Shown here one piece after another: positions 52,178 through 62,743 of a stretch of DNA of 64,000 bases. The notes beneath the pieces were generated by a model, which was not told the origin of the DNA, ran no database searches, and saw only the letters and a program-made list of their open reading frames with translations. This stretch comes from Hymenobacter persicinus (GTDB taxonomy: Bacteria; Bacteroidota; Bacteroidia; Cytophagales; Hymenobacteraceae): the NCBI RefSeq assembly GCF_004167665.1, contig NZ_SEWE01000018.1:31472-95471 (forward strand), given 5' to 3'. Position 1 is the first letter of the stretch; each line of letters begins with the position of its first letter. A program made the position numbers and the translations under genes.

Positions 52178-52213
52178 AAAGCGCCCCGCCGGAAGTTTCC
52201 GACGGGGCGCTTT
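52178..52213. terminator. Bidirectional terminator between methyltransferase and fabD
   Basis: The stem AAAGCGCCCCG / CGGGGCGCTTT, with an inner GGAA/TTCC pairing and a minus-strand T run, serves both convergent genes. Confidence 0.92.
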
Positions 52214-52234
52214 GGCTTAGTCCGGCACCGGGGC

Positions 52235-53122
52235 TTAAAGCGCCGCTGAGCTTACTGCCGCTTCCGGCGCAATCTTCTTGACCAGGCCCTGGAGCACTTT
52301 GCCGGGGCCGCACTCCACAAACTCGGTGGCGCCGTCCTGGACCATGCGCTGCACGCTCTGGGTCCAGCGCACCGGGGCCGTGAGCTGGCGCACGAGGTTC
52401 TGGCGGATTTCGTCGGGGTCGGTGTGGGGGGCGGCGTCCACGTTCTGGTATACGGCGCAGATGCCCGCCGAAAACTGCGTGCGCTCGATGGCCTGGGCCA
52501 GCGCCGCCTCCGCCGACTGCATCAGCGGGGAGTGAAACGCGCCACCTACCGGCAGCGGCAGGGCCCGCTTGGCGCCGGCAGCCTTAAGTTGTTCGCAGGC
52601 CAGCTCGATGCCGCGCTGGGAGCCGGAAACGACCAGCTGGCCGGGGCAGTTGAAGTTGGCGGCCACCACCACGTTGCCGCCCTGGGTGATTTCCTGACAG
52701 ATGCGCACGGTCGTCTCGTCGTCGAGGCCGAGGATGGCGGCCATGGTACCGGGCTGCTCCTGGCAGGCGGCCTGCATGGCCTGGGCGCGCTGGGCCACGA
52801 GCCGCAGCGCGTCTTCAAACTTGAGCACCTTGGCGGCTACCAGGGCTGAAAACTCGCCCAGGGAGTGTCCGGCTACCATCTCGGGGCGCAGGTCAGGTAG
52901 GGTGGCGGCCAGGGCCACGGAGTGCAGGAAAATGGCGGGCTGGGTAACGTCGGTGCGGCGCAGGTCCTCGTCGGAACCCGTAAACATGACGTCGGTGAGG
53001 CGGAAGCCCAGGATGTCGTTGGCCTGGTCCATGAGCTGGCGGGCGGCGGGCTGCTGCTCGTACAAGTCGCGGCCCATACCGGCAAACTGGCTGCCCTGAC
53101 CGGGGAAAATAACTGCTTTCAT
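52235..53122 (-). CDS. fabD: Malonyl-CoA:ACP transacylase
   Basis: The 295-residue product is FabD, which loads malonyl groups from CoA onto acyl carrier protein for fatty-acid synthesis. Visible active-site features are 'FPGQGSQFAGMGRDLYEQ', nucleophile Ser87 in 'VAGHSLGEFSALVAA', the conserved Arg in 'LRLVAQRAQAMQ', and His197 in 'GGAFHSPLMQ'. The length is typical. It stands alone, not beside fabH or fabG, which is common in Bacteroidota. It has its own terminator at 52178. Confidence 0.96.
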   Translation of the reverse strand: MKAVIFPGQGSQFAGMGRDLYEQQPAARQLMDQANDILGFRLTDVMFTGSDEDLRRTDVTQPAIFLHSVALAATLPDLRPEMVAGHSLGEFSALVAAKVLKFEDALRLVAQRAQAMQAACQEQPGTMAAILGLDDETTVRICQEITQGGNVVVAANFNCPGQLVVSGSQRGIELACEQLKAAGAKRALPLPVGGAFHSPLMQSAEAALAQAIERTQFSAGICAVYQNVDAAPHTDPDEIRQNLVRQLTAPVRWTQSVQRMVQDGATEFVECGPGKVLQGLVKKIAPEAAVSSAAL

Positions 53123-53184
53123 GTGGCGGGAGGTATGGCGGAAAGAAGATGGGTTGGTTGGGGCGGCAAGATAGCAGGAATAAA

Positions 53185-53216
53185 AAAACCCGCTTCCAGG
53201 CTTGGAAGCGGGTTTT
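53185..53216 (-). terminator. Terminator of the T9SS type B protein gene
   Basis: The stem AAAACCCGCTTCC / GGAAGCGGGTTTT has a 6-base loop, with further T on the minus strand. It lies 20 bases beyond the stop codon at 53236. Confidence 0.92.
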
Positions 53217-53235
53217 ATCGGAGCTTAGAAAATGC

Positions 53236-56088
53236 TTAGCGGGTTATTTCCACCCAGCCCTTGAAGGTCTTTTTCGTACCGGCCACGTCGGCAAACTCCA
53301 CCTCGGCCGTGTAGTAGTACACACCCTCAACGACTTTCACACCTTTGCTGCCTTCGCCGGTTGGGCCGCCGCCGTCCCAGTTGATGAGCGGGTCGGCGTC
53401 GCTTTCGTATATTTTCACGCCCCAGCGGTTAAACACTTGGAACTTAGTCCGGCGGATTGGGCTGGCGACTTTCGGCCGCAGCTTATCATTTTTGCCGTCG
53501 GCATTGGGCGTGAAGATGTTCGGCATCAAAAACAGCTGGCAGTTGTCCTTGCAGGCCACGTTGCTGCGGGCACTGGTCGCCCCCGCCGAGTCGACGGCCA
53601 CCACGTAGTAGCAGTAGGCAGCGCCGATGGCTGCGTCCCGCACCACGTGGGTGTAGCGCTGCCCGGTCACGGTGGCCAGCAGCGTGAAGGCAGTCGTGTC
53701 ACGGGTGTTGGGCCGGGCGTACAGGCGGTAGGTGGTGATGCGGTTGCTGCAGTTGGCGGGCGTGCTGCCCAGCGTCCACGACAGGTCATTGGCGTAAGTC
53801 ACTCCAACCGGCGTGGGGTCCAGGTCAAACAGTTTGGCCTGCAGACTGTCGCAGTTCACCTGCTTGAGCGTCAGAATCGGCGTGCAGGGCACCTGCACCA
53901 GCTGCACGCACTTCTCCTGGCTCAGGTTGATCAGGTGCTGATCCACGGAGCCGTAGGTACCGTCGGTGCGCACGTAGTAGCAGTAGTTGCCCCCGATGCG
54001 CAACGGCGCCCCCGTGGTGCCGCGGTCCTCGAAGCTACCGCCCGTGCGGGTGGTCGAGGCCGTGCCGACTTGTACGAATGCCCCGCTCCCGTCGCGCCGG
54101 AAAATGGCTACGGGCCGCGTGGAGTTGTCCCAGGGCACGTCGTAGGTCCAGGTCAGGTTGATGCGCACGTTGGCCGGGTCGGGCACGGCCTGCAGCCGCA
54201 CGCTCGACGCCGGGCCGCTGGTTTCGGTCAGCACCGGCGAGCCGGGGGAGTTCGAAGCGTTGCTGAAAAACTCCAGCTTGTACACAAAGGCACTGTCGCG
54301 GGTGTTGCGGCCCCGGTCCACGAAGGTGGTGTCGTTGAACTCAAACGCCGTGGTCCGCACGCGCTTAAACACCGGCGGCGTCACAACGGCCGAGCGGAAC
54401 AGGTTGTAGCCCTTCGGATTGTTGAACTGGTTGTTGTTGCCGGCCGTGGGGCGGGTCCAGCGCACGGTCACCTGGCCGTTGGTTTGGCCGGTAGCGTCGA
54501 TGGTAACGTTGGTAAACAGCGCCGCTTTACCATCCAGGGTCAGGCAAGCCTCGCGGGAGGCGAGGCTAGCTCCGCCTGCGGGCAGGGCAAACTGCACGTA
54601 GAGGCGGTACGAATACGTCTTACCGCGCTCCAGCCCCAGGCCGTTACGGTCGTCGGTGAAGGTGCGGGCGCCCACGGCTACGTCATTGACGAAGACAAAG
54701 CCGGAGTTGGCCGCAATGCCCGTCTGGCAGGTGTCAACCGGCGAAATGGAGCAGCCTTCCTTGCGGTAGATGCGCAGCCGGGCACCCGGGTTCTGGCAGG
54801 CGTAGGAATCCCAATTCAGCACGGCCGTGGTGCCCACCTGGCTTACCTGCACGTTCTGGGGGGCGGGCCCCACCACCCGGATTCGCCAGGGCAATTCGTC
54901 GGCCAGCGGCGTCGGCGTCGGGTTGCCCGGCGGCGGGTTGTCCACCGCTTTAAAGGTCACCTGATACGGCTGAGCGGCGATATTGGCGCAGGTAGTAGTC
55001 CAGCGGAACAGCCCCCGGGTGGCGGCCGGCGTGGCCGAAGTGATGGTAAAGGTGGCCGGGGGCAGAATGCCGCCAAAGGCAGTGAGCGTGATAGGGTCGC
55101 CGTTGGGGTCAATGGCCGTGATGGTCTTGGAGACAGTTTGGCCGGCCACCACGCAGATATCCTTGGGCACGGTCAGGATGGGACGCAGGTTGTTGGCATT
55201 GCGCACCGTAATCTGCATGTCCCGCACTACCTCCCCAATCAGCGTCACGCGGCTGCCGGTGCGCCGCCACTCCTTGACCACGAAGGCCACGTTGTAGTCG
55301 CCCAGCGTTTCGGGCGAGTTCCACACGACGGTCCCCGTTATCCGGTCCTGAATGTAGATGGGGGCCGCATTCAGCACGCCCACCGGCGGGCCGTTGTAAG
55401 CCACCTGACTGCCCCCAGCGGCCAGATTGGGATACACAAACCCGCGGCAGTCCACGGGCTTGGGGCGGTTACCGTTGGCTTTAGCTTCTTCCAGCGAGGC
55501 CTGCTGGCTGGGGCGCAGCTCGTACGAAAGCGAATCCTGCTCAAAGTCGGAGGCGCCGGGGTTGTGCACGAACACCTGCTGGCGGGAGGCCTTGTTCAGA
55601 GCCGGGTTGTTGAGAACCGGCGAATGGTTGAACGGAATGGCCGGGTCCACCGTGACCATGGTGTAGATGTAGAACGTCTGGTCAACGGCGTTGGGAATGT
55701 TGACCAGATTTGACTTCCGGTTTTCGCCGATAAAGCTGACTTTGTACGTCCCGGGAGCGTTGTAGGTGTGCTCGAAATAGTAGGTATTCTGGTAGCTGTC
55801 GGAGGCCGCGCCCGTGAGCAGAATCTTGTCGCGCCGGGGCACTTCGGCCCGGGTGCCGTCGTCAAAGAAGATGTCGGCCGTGGGCGTGTCGGCCGTGGCG
55901 CCAGCATCGGTATAGAGCACCAGCTTAAAGGAGAACTTGCGGGGGTCGGAAGGGTCGCCCACGGCCTGAATGTCACCGGCGCGAATGTGGGTAGCCCACG
56001 CGCCCGGGCTCAGCCCAAGCAGGCCCACCATACTCATCACCAGCACCAGCAGCGCCCGACCGGCACGGGAAAGTAACGGAAGATTCAT
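53236..56088 (-). CDS. Gliding-motility-associated (T9SS type B) cell-surface protein
   Basis: The 950-residue product has a signal peptide ending 'SPGAWA' and starts 'THIRAGDIQAVG', a familiar opening of large Bacteroidota surface proteins. It consists of serial beta-sandwich domains, including fibronectin-III- and Ig-like stretches. The last 90 residues are a CHU_C/type B T9SS domain: 'NIFTPNADGKNDKLRP', 'FQVFNRWGVKIYES' and 'KVVEGVYYYTAEVEF'. It is secreted by T9SS and probably anchored at the cell surface by a partner such as PorP/SprF. A role in adhesion or gliding is inferred from the family. It is divergent from sdhCAB. Confidence 0.9.
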   Translation of the reverse strand: MNLPLLSRAGRALLVLVMSMVGLLGLSPGAWATHIRAGDIQAVGDPSDPRKFSFKLVLYTDAGATADTPTADIFFDDGTRAEVPRRDKILLTGAASDSYQNTYYFEHTYNAPGTYKVSFIGENRKSNLVNIPNAVDQTFYIYTMVTVDPAIPFNHSPVLNNPALNKASRQQVFVHNPGASDFEQDSLSYELRPSQQASLEEAKANGNRPKPVDCRGFVYPNLAAGGSQVAYNGPPVGVLNAAPIYIQDRITGTVVWNSPETLGDYNVAFVVKEWRRTGSRVTLIGEVVRDMQITVRNANNLRPILTVPKDICVVAGQTVSKTITAIDPNGDPITLTAFGGILPPATFTITSATPAATRGLFRWTTTCANIAAQPYQVTFKAVDNPPPGNPTPTPLADELPWRIRVVGPAPQNVQVSQVGTTAVLNWDSYACQNPGARLRIYRKEGCSISPVDTCQTGIAANSGFVFVNDVAVGARTFTDDRNGLGLERGKTYSYRLYVQFALPAGGASLASREACLTLDGKAALFTNVTIDATGQTNGQVTVRWTRPTAGNNNQFNNPKGYNLFRSAVVTPPVFKRVRTTAFEFNDTTFVDRGRNTRDSAFVYKLEFFSNASNSPGSPVLTETSGPASSVRLQAVPDPANVRINLTWTYDVPWDNSTRPVAIFRRDGSGAFVQVGTASTTRTGGSFEDRGTTGAPLRIGGNYCYYVRTDGTYGSVDQHLINLSQEKCVQLVQVPCTPILTLKQVNCDSLQAKLFDLDPTPVGVTYANDLSWTLGSTPANCSNRITTYRLYARPNTRDTTAFTLLATVTGQRYTHVVRDAAIGAAYCYYVVAVDSAGATSARSNVACKDNCQLFLMPNIFTPNADGKNDKLRPKVASPIRRTKFQVFNRWGVKIYESDADPLINWDGGGPTGEGSKGVKVVEGVYYYTAEVEFADVAGTKKTFKGWVEITR

Positions 56089-56249
56089 AGAATGACCGAT
56101 TTAAATGCAGAAGGAATAAAAAAGAAGGTCGGGATAAACCAGACGAAAACCTAACAAAGGTGAGGCCTTGCCGGTTACTATTTCCCTACGAAAGTCTAAC
56201 GGCGTTGGCCGGAGATTGATTCACCGAGCGGGTAAACGTGGAAACTACG

Positions 56250-56280
56250 TTGTTTAGTACCCAGTCGGCGTGTACCTTTG
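56250..56280 (+). promoter_or_regulatory. Promoter of the sdhCAB operon
   Basis: TTG at 56250-56252, a 20-bp spacer and TACCTTTG at 56273-56280 match the Bacteroidetes -33/-7 consensus fully. The ATG of sdhC is 40 bases downstream. Confidence 0.85.
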
Positions 56281-56320
56281 ACCGATACAAACGACCGTTT
56301 CAAACCCACCATTCGCTCCT

Positions 56321-56992
56321 ATGAGTTGGATTAGTAAAACGTTTTCCAGTAGCATTGGCCGCAAGATTATCATGGCTGCCACGGGCCTGTTTCTGTGCTC
56401 GTTTCTGGTAGTTCACCTCGCCGGCAACTTCCAGCTCTTCAAGAACGACGGGGGCCTGGCGTTCAATGCCTACTCCGAGTTTATGAGCCACAATACCGTT
56501 ATCCGGATCCTGGAAATCGGGCTGGTGCTGGGCTTTGGCTTCCACATTTACGAGGGCCTGACGCTGACGGCCAAGAACCGTTCCGCCCGCGGCGTCGGCT
56601 ACGTCTCCGACCATATTGAGCAGAACAGCCCCTGGCATGCCCGCAGCATGGCTATGCTGGGTAGCATCGTGCTGTTCTTTCTGATTGTGCACCTCTACAA
56701 CTTCTTCGGCACGCTGCGTTTCGGCGAGCCGGTGAAAGACTCGATGGGCAATGAAAACGCCTATGGCCTGGTGGTCGATGCTTTCCGCAACCCGCTGTAC
56801 GTGGCGCTGTACGTGGTGGCGCAGGCCGCCCTGCTCTACCACTTGCTGCACGGCTTCCAGAGCGCCTTCCAGACCCTGGGCCTCACCCACCGCAAGTACA
56901 CTCCCCTGATCAAGTTCGTGGGCGTGGTGTTCTCTTTGGTCGTGTGCGCCGGCTTCGCGGCCATGCCCATCTACTTCTACTTTTTCAAATAA
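56321..56992 (+). CDS. sdhC: Succinate dehydrogenase cytochrome b subunit (B-type)
   Basis: The 223-residue product is a five-helix membrane anchor of the B-type complex II, holding two hemes in one polypeptide, so no SdhD is needed. It has 'GRKIIMAATGLFLCSFLVVHLAG' with one heme His, 'IGLVLGFGFHIYEGL', 'LIVHLYNFFGT' and 'YHLLHGFQSAF'. It passes electrons from the iron-sulfur subunit to menaquinone. It is the first gene of sdhCAB, followed 15 bases later by sdhA, and a full promoter lies just upstream. Confidence 0.94.
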   Translation: MSWISKTFSSSIGRKIIMAATGLFLCSFLVVHLAGNFQLFKNDGGLAFNAYSEFMSHNTVIRILEIGLVLGFGFHIYEGLTLTAKNRSARGVGYVSDHIEQNSPWHARSMAMLGSIVLFFLIVHLYNFFGTLRFGEPVKDSMGNENAYGLVVDAFRNPLYVALYVVAQAALLYHLLHGFQSAFQTLGLTHRKYTPLIKFVGVVFSLVVCAGFAAMPIYFYFFK

Positions 56993-57007
56993 GTCCTAAC
57001 CTCGCTC

Positions 57008-58948
<1,941 letters not shown>

Positions 58949-59039
58949 GGGTGTAGGGCTTAGAAATCAGGGCTTCGCTCTCAGCAGCCCTGCTTCAGCC
59001 CCGACCTACGTTCTTAAGACCTAAGACCTCTTCAATAAT

Positions 59040-59825
59040 ATGGCCGGTTCCAACCCCAATGCCAAACCAATGAACCTGACGCTGAAAGTGTGGCGGCAGA
59101 AAAACCGCGCCACGGCGGGTCAGGTGGTAGACTATAATGTGCGCGACATCTCCCCGGATATGTCGTTTCTGGAAATGCTGGACGTCCTCAACGAGGACCT
59201 GCTGCGCAAGGGCGACGACCCGGTAGCCTTCGACCACGACTGCCGCGAAGGCATTTGCGGTTCGTGCAACCTGTTCATCAACGGCCGCGCCCACGGTCCG
59301 GAGTCCGGCACTACGACCTGCCAGCTCCACATGCGCAAGTTCTCCGACGGCGACACGATTGTCATCGAGCCGTGGCGCGCCAACTCGTTCCCGGTCAACA
59401 AGGACCTGAGCGTGGACCGCTCCGCCTTCGACCGCATCATTCAGGCCGGCGGCTACGTGAGCGTGAACACCGGCGGCGCCCCCGACGGCAACGAAATTCC
59501 GGTGCCGAAGGAAATTGCCGACCGTGCTTTCGAGGCCGCTACCTGCATTGGCTGCGGCGCCTGCGTGGCCGCCTGCAAAAATGCTTCGGCTATGCTCTTC
59601 GTTTCGGCGAAGGTGTCGCAGCTGGCGCTGTTGCCTCAGGGTCACGCCGAGCGCGCTACCCGCGTGGAAAACATGGTGGCCCAGATGGACAAGGAAGGCT
59701 TCGGGGCCTGCACCAACATCGGCTCGTGCGCCGCGGAATGCCCCGTAGGTATCTCGCTGGAAAACATTGCCACGCTGAACCGCGAGTTCCTGGCGGCCAA
59801 AGCCTCGTCGAACAACCTGTCGTAA
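59040..59825 (+). CDS. sdhB: Succinate dehydrogenase iron-sulfur subunit
   Basis: The 261-residue product carries the three clusters of complex II. The [2Fe-2S] ligands are in '[15 protein letters not shown]' with a fourth Cys in 'TTCQLHM', and the [4Fe-4S] and third cluster are in '[16 protein letters not shown]' and '[15 protein letters not shown]'. It transfers electrons from FAD to the cytochrome subunit. It is the last gene of sdhCAB, separated from sdhA by 91 bases with no terminator visible. The terminator at 59852 closes the operon. The start is the ATG at 59040 ('[13 protein letters not shown]'). Confidence 0.97.
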   Translation: MAGSNPNAKPMNLTLKVWRQKNRATAGQVVDYNVRDISPDMSFLEMLDVLNEDLLRKGDDPVAFDHDCREGICGSCNLFINGRAHGPESGTTTCQLHMRKFSDGDTIVIEPWRANSFPVNKDLSVDRSAFDRIIQAGGYVSVNTGGAPDGNEIPVPKEIADRAFEAATCIGCGACVAACKNASAMLFVSAKVSQLALLPQGHAERATRVENMVAQMDKEGFGACTNIGSCAAECPVGISLENIATLNREFLAAKASSNNLS

Positions 59826-59851
59826 GTATTCATCGGCAGGCTGCTCCCCGC

Positions 59852-59884
59852 AAAAAAGCGAAACGGTTCCCGTTTCGCTTTTTT
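59852..59884 (+). terminator. Terminator of the sdhCAB operon
   Basis: A perfect 14-bp stem (AAAAAAGCGAAACG / CGTTTCGCTTTTTT) with a 5-base loop lies 26 bases after sdhB. Confidence 0.95.
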
Positions 59885-60002
59885 GTTGCCTTTTCCGGGA
59901 GCTTTTACTCATTAGGTGATGCGGCGGCTCAACAATCCGCGGCCTCGGCGCTTTACCCAGTAGCAGTGGCCTTGCCCCTGGCTCCTTCTTTACTTTCTGC
60001 GC

Positions 60003-60530
60003 ATGATAACCATTATTGCCGGCACCAACCGGCCCAACTCCCGGGCCCGCCGCGTGGCCAACCTCTACGCTTCCCTGCTCCGCGACCTGGGGGCTGCCCA
60101 TCAGGTTCTGGACCTGGCTGACCTGCCCCTGGATTTCACGAGCACGGCGCTGTATCATAACGCCAGCAAGCATGACGGCTTCAACCAGCTCGTGGAGCAG
60201 GCCGAGGCGGCCGACAAGCTGGTATTTATCGTGCCCGAGTACAACAACTCCATTCCCGGCGTGCTTAAGGCCTTTATCGACGGCCTGCCCTACCCTGGTG
60301 GCATCCGGGGTAAAAAGGCGGCTTTGGTGGGTCTTTCCTCCGGGAGCCAGGGCGGCCTGCTGGCCCTCTCCCACCTCACCGACATTCTGATGTACCTGGG
60401 CACGACCGTTGTGCCGGCCCGGGTGCGCCTGCCCACCATCGACCAGCACCTGACTGAAGCCGGAGAGCTGACCAACTCCCTCTACTGGCAGTTGCTCCGC
60501 GAGCAGGCCGCGCAGTTGCTGAGCGCCTAA
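60003..60530 (+). CDS. NADPH-dependent FMN reductase family protein
   Basis: The 175-residue product is a flavodoxin-like FMN reductase: 'TIIAGTNRPNSRARRVANLY' starts with the phosphate loop for FMN, 'FIVPEYNNSIPGVLKAFIDG' is the family's signature after the second strand, and 'KKAALVGLSSGSQGGLL' completes the FMN site. These enzymes reduce flavin, quinones or azo compounds with NAD(P)H in the cytoplasm. It stands alone between the sdh terminator and the MbnP-like gene, whose promoter lies past its stop, so it is not part of that operon. Confidence 0.92.
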   Translation: MITIIAGTNRPNSRARRVANLYASLLRDLGAAHQVLDLADLPLDFTSTALYHNASKHDGFNQLVEQAEAADKLVFIVPEYNNSIPGVLKAFIDGLPYPGGIRGKKAALVGLSSGSQGGLLALSHLTDILMYLGTTVVPARVRLPTIDQHLTEAGELTNSLYWQLLREQAAQLLSA

Positions 60531-60568
60531 GCTCGGGCGGCACCGGCGGGCTTTGGGGTTGATTAACA

Positions 60569-60576
60569 TATATTTG
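60569..60576 (+). promoter_or_regulatory. Candidate -7 element of the mbnP-like operon
   Basis: TATATTTG fully matches TAnnTTTG in an AT-rich patch 134 bases before the chosen ATG. A TTTG at 60552 is only 13 bp away, shorter than the usual spacing, so the promoter is uncertain. Confidence 0.5.
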
Positions 60577-60710
60577 CTTAGCCGGGCGGCCTGTATTTCG
60601 CCGCTTCGGGACGCAAGTCCTACGGCGCCTTTCTTCTCGTCGGCGCTGCTGGTCCCGTAGCATTGGGCCCGCGGGCTGGCGGCATCTTCTTTCTTATGCA
60701 AGGCATGACC

Positions 60711-61496
60711 ATGAAATTATCTGCTCCGCTGCTTTCCCTGGCGCTGGCCGCCGTTGCCCTCAGTGGCTGCGACAAAAAGAAAGCCGATCCGGCCGCCCCG
60801 CAAACCGGCAGCGTTTCCATTGCCCTGGAGAACGTGGTGGGCCCCAACCTGCTCAAGCTCAGCACTTCGCCCACCGTGTACGACTACGCAACGGCCAGCA
60901 ATGAGCAGTTCAACGTGAGTCATTTCCACTACTTTGTTTCCAACATCAAGCTCCGGCGCGCCGACGGCACCGAGTACGCCGAGCCCGAAAGCTACCATCT
61001 GGTGGAAGAGTCGGCGCCGGACTCGAAAACCTTCGTACTCAAAGACGTGCCCGTGGGGGAGTACACCGGCCTAAGCTTTCTGGTGGGCGTCGATGCGGCC
61101 CGCAACACTTCCGGCGCGCAGCAGGGCGCCCTGGCCCCCAGCACCGACACGTTCTGGAACTGGACCACGGGCTACATCTTCGTCAAGATGGAAGGCTACT
61201 CCCCGCAGGCGCCCGGCTCCCATGCCATGCAGTTCCACATTGGCGGCTTTGCCGATCCCAACAACGCGTTGCGGACCGTGGCCCCCGCCCTGCCGGCCGG
61301 CACCACCGTGCAGGTCCGCCAGGACTACGCGCCCGAGGTACACCTGAAGGCTGACCTGCTGCGCATGTTCACGGGTCCCAACCCCGTGAGTTTCGCCACC
61401 TTCGCCAGTCCCCACATGCCCGGCGCTAACGCGGTGAAAGTGGCCGACAACTACGCCGCGGGCATGTTTGAGGTAGAGTACGTGCAGAATAAGTAG
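60711..61496 (+). CDS. MbnP-like periplasmic lipoprotein
   Basis: The 261-residue product has a lipoprotein signal ending 'AVALSGC' (Cys20). The mature part follows the MbnP family: 'FNVSHFHYFVSNIKLRRADG', 'YHLVEESAP', 'VGEYTGLSFLVGVDAARN' and the family's hallmark 'FWNWTTGYIFVKMEGY' (Trp149, Trp151), then 'HIGGF'. In methanobactin operons MbnP binds copper, and its partner MbnH (a MauG-family diheme enzyme) converts one Trp to kynurenine. Here a MauG-family gene follows after 13 bases, so the same pairing is likely, for copper handling or another maturation. In-frame ATGs at 60696 and 60705 are alternative starts. No methanobactin peptide or biosynthesis gene is seen. Confidence 0.82.
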   Translation: MKLSAPLLSLALAAVALSGCDKKKADPAAPQTGSVSIALENVVGPNLLKLSTSPTVYDYATASNEQFNVSHFHYFVSNIKLRRADGTEYAEPESYHLVEESAPDSKTFVLKDVPVGEYTGLSFLVGVDAARNTSGAQQGALAPSTDTFWNWTTGYIFVKMEGYSPQAPGSHAMQFHIGGFADPNNALRTVAPALPAGTTVQVRQDYAPEVHLKADLLRMFTGPNPVSFATFASPHMPGANAVKVADNYAAGMFEVEYVQNK

Positions 61497-61509
61497 GACT
61501 CTACCCCCG

Positions 61510-62565
61510 ATGAAACCCGCGCTGCGTCGGTTCGTGCTGGCCTTGAGCTTGGCAGCAATGGCCGTAGGCTGCCAGCCCGCGCCGAGCGTGCTTCCCAACC
61601 CGGAAGTGCCCGGCGCCGCCCTGCCCGCCGCGTTTCCGCCGCCGGTGTACGCGCCCACGCAAAACCCACCAACTCAGGCGGGCTTCGAGCTGGGCCGCAG
61701 CCTGTTTTACGACCCGCGCCTGTCCCGGGACGGCACCATCTCGTGCGGGAGCTGCCACCGGCAGGCCGCCGCCTTTTCCGACGCGGGCCACACTCTGAGC
61801 ACGGGCGTGGGCGGTCAGCTCGGCCCGCGCAATTCCCCAGCCCTGCAAAACCTGCGCTGGCGCCGCGGCTTTCTCTGGGACGGCGGCCCCAACCACCTGG
61901 AGGTGATGCCCCTGGCTCCGCTCAGCAACCCGCTGGAAATGGATGCCACGCTGGAAAGCGTATTAGCCAAGCTCAACGCCGACCCCAGCTACCAGCGCCG
62001 CTTTCAGGCCGTGTTCAACGCCCAGCCCATTGATTCCTATCAGCTGCTCAAGGCCCTGGCCCAGTTCACCGCCGCACTGACGTCCGCCACCTCCCGCTAC
62101 GATAAATACGCGCGCCATGAAGCCGGGGCAGCCCTGACCGAGTCGGAGGTGCGGGGGCGGGCGGTGGTAGCGCAGAAGTGCGCCCCCTGCCACGCCACCG
62201 AGCTTTTCACCGATGAGTCGTTTCGCAACAACGGCCTGGACCACACTTTTGCCGCCGACTCCGGGCGGGCCCACATCACCGGGCTGGCCACCGACCGGGG
62301 CCGGTTCAAGGTGCCCTCATTGCGCAACGTAGCCCTGACGGCGCCCTACATGCACGACGGCCGCTTCCAAACCTTGCAGCAGGTCCTCGACCATTACTCT
62401 CACGGCGTGCAGGAATCCCCGACGCTGGATGCAGCCCTGCGCCGGCCCGCTGGGCCGCTGGGCCTGACTCTCACGGCCCGGGACAAAAGCGACCTGCTGG
62501 CTTTTCTGGCCACGCTCACCGACCAGGAATTCACCACGGACCCGCGACTGGGGCCTCCGCACTAA
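61510..62565 (+). CDS. MauG/MbnH-family diheme cytochrome c peroxidase-like lipoprotein (copy A)
   Basis: The 351-residue product has a lipoprotein signal ending 'AMAVGC' (Cys21). Two c-type heme motifs are visible, 'ISCGSCHRQAAAFSD' (Cys79, Cys82, His83) and 'KCAPCHATEL' near residue 222. The C-terminal half contains 'RGRFKVPSLRNVALTAPYMHDGRF', conserved in bacterial diheme peroxidases. Such proteins reduce peroxide or, in the MauG/MbnH branch, oxidise protein residues. It starts 13 bases after the MbnP-like stop, an operon. From base 62335 onward its tail and downstream spacer are duplicated exactly at 63592-64000. Confidence 0.92.
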   Translation: MKPALRRFVLALSLAAMAVGCQPAPSVLPNPEVPGAALPAAFPPPVYAPTQNPPTQAGFELGRSLFYDPRLSRDGTISCGSCHRQAAAFSDAGHTLSTGVGGQLGPRNSPALQNLRWRRGFLWDGGPNHLEVMPLAPLSNPLEMDATLESVLAKLNADPSYQRRFQAVFNAQPIDSYQLLKALAQFTAALTSATSRYDKYARHEAGAALTESEVRGRAVVAQKCAPCHATELFTDESFRNNGLDHTFAADSGRAHITGLATDRGRFKVPSLRNVALTAPYMHDGRFQTLQQVLDHYSHGVQESPTLDAALRRPAGPLGLTLTARDKSDLLAFLATLTDQEFTTDPRLGPPH

Positions 62566-62743
62566 GTGTTTCGGCGGCTTGCCGACATTAGCGGAAGCTA
62601 CTGCCCGCGGCCGGAAACCAAACGGCCGGGTCCGGGCGTTCTGGCCTAAAATCAATAACTTGACCGTTCACGCCGCCTTGCCCGCTTGCCTGTGCTGACT
62701 TCTACTCTTCTGCGTTCCTGGTTTTTCACCTCGGTGGCGGCGG
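62335..62743 (+). repeat. Direct repeat, first copy (tandem duplication)
   Basis: These 409 bases recur without a single difference at 63592-64000, offset 1257 bp. The copy covers the last 77 codons of peroxidase A, the 126-base spacer and the first 52 bases of peroxidase B. The repeat runs into the right edge, so its true length is unknown. Confidence 0.97.

Noticed and set aside
53149..55713. 854-codon open frame on the plus strand across the T9SS type B gene
   Set aside because: It is a shadow with His/Val/Gly-rich composition. The minus-strand gene has signal peptide and C-terminal sorting domain.
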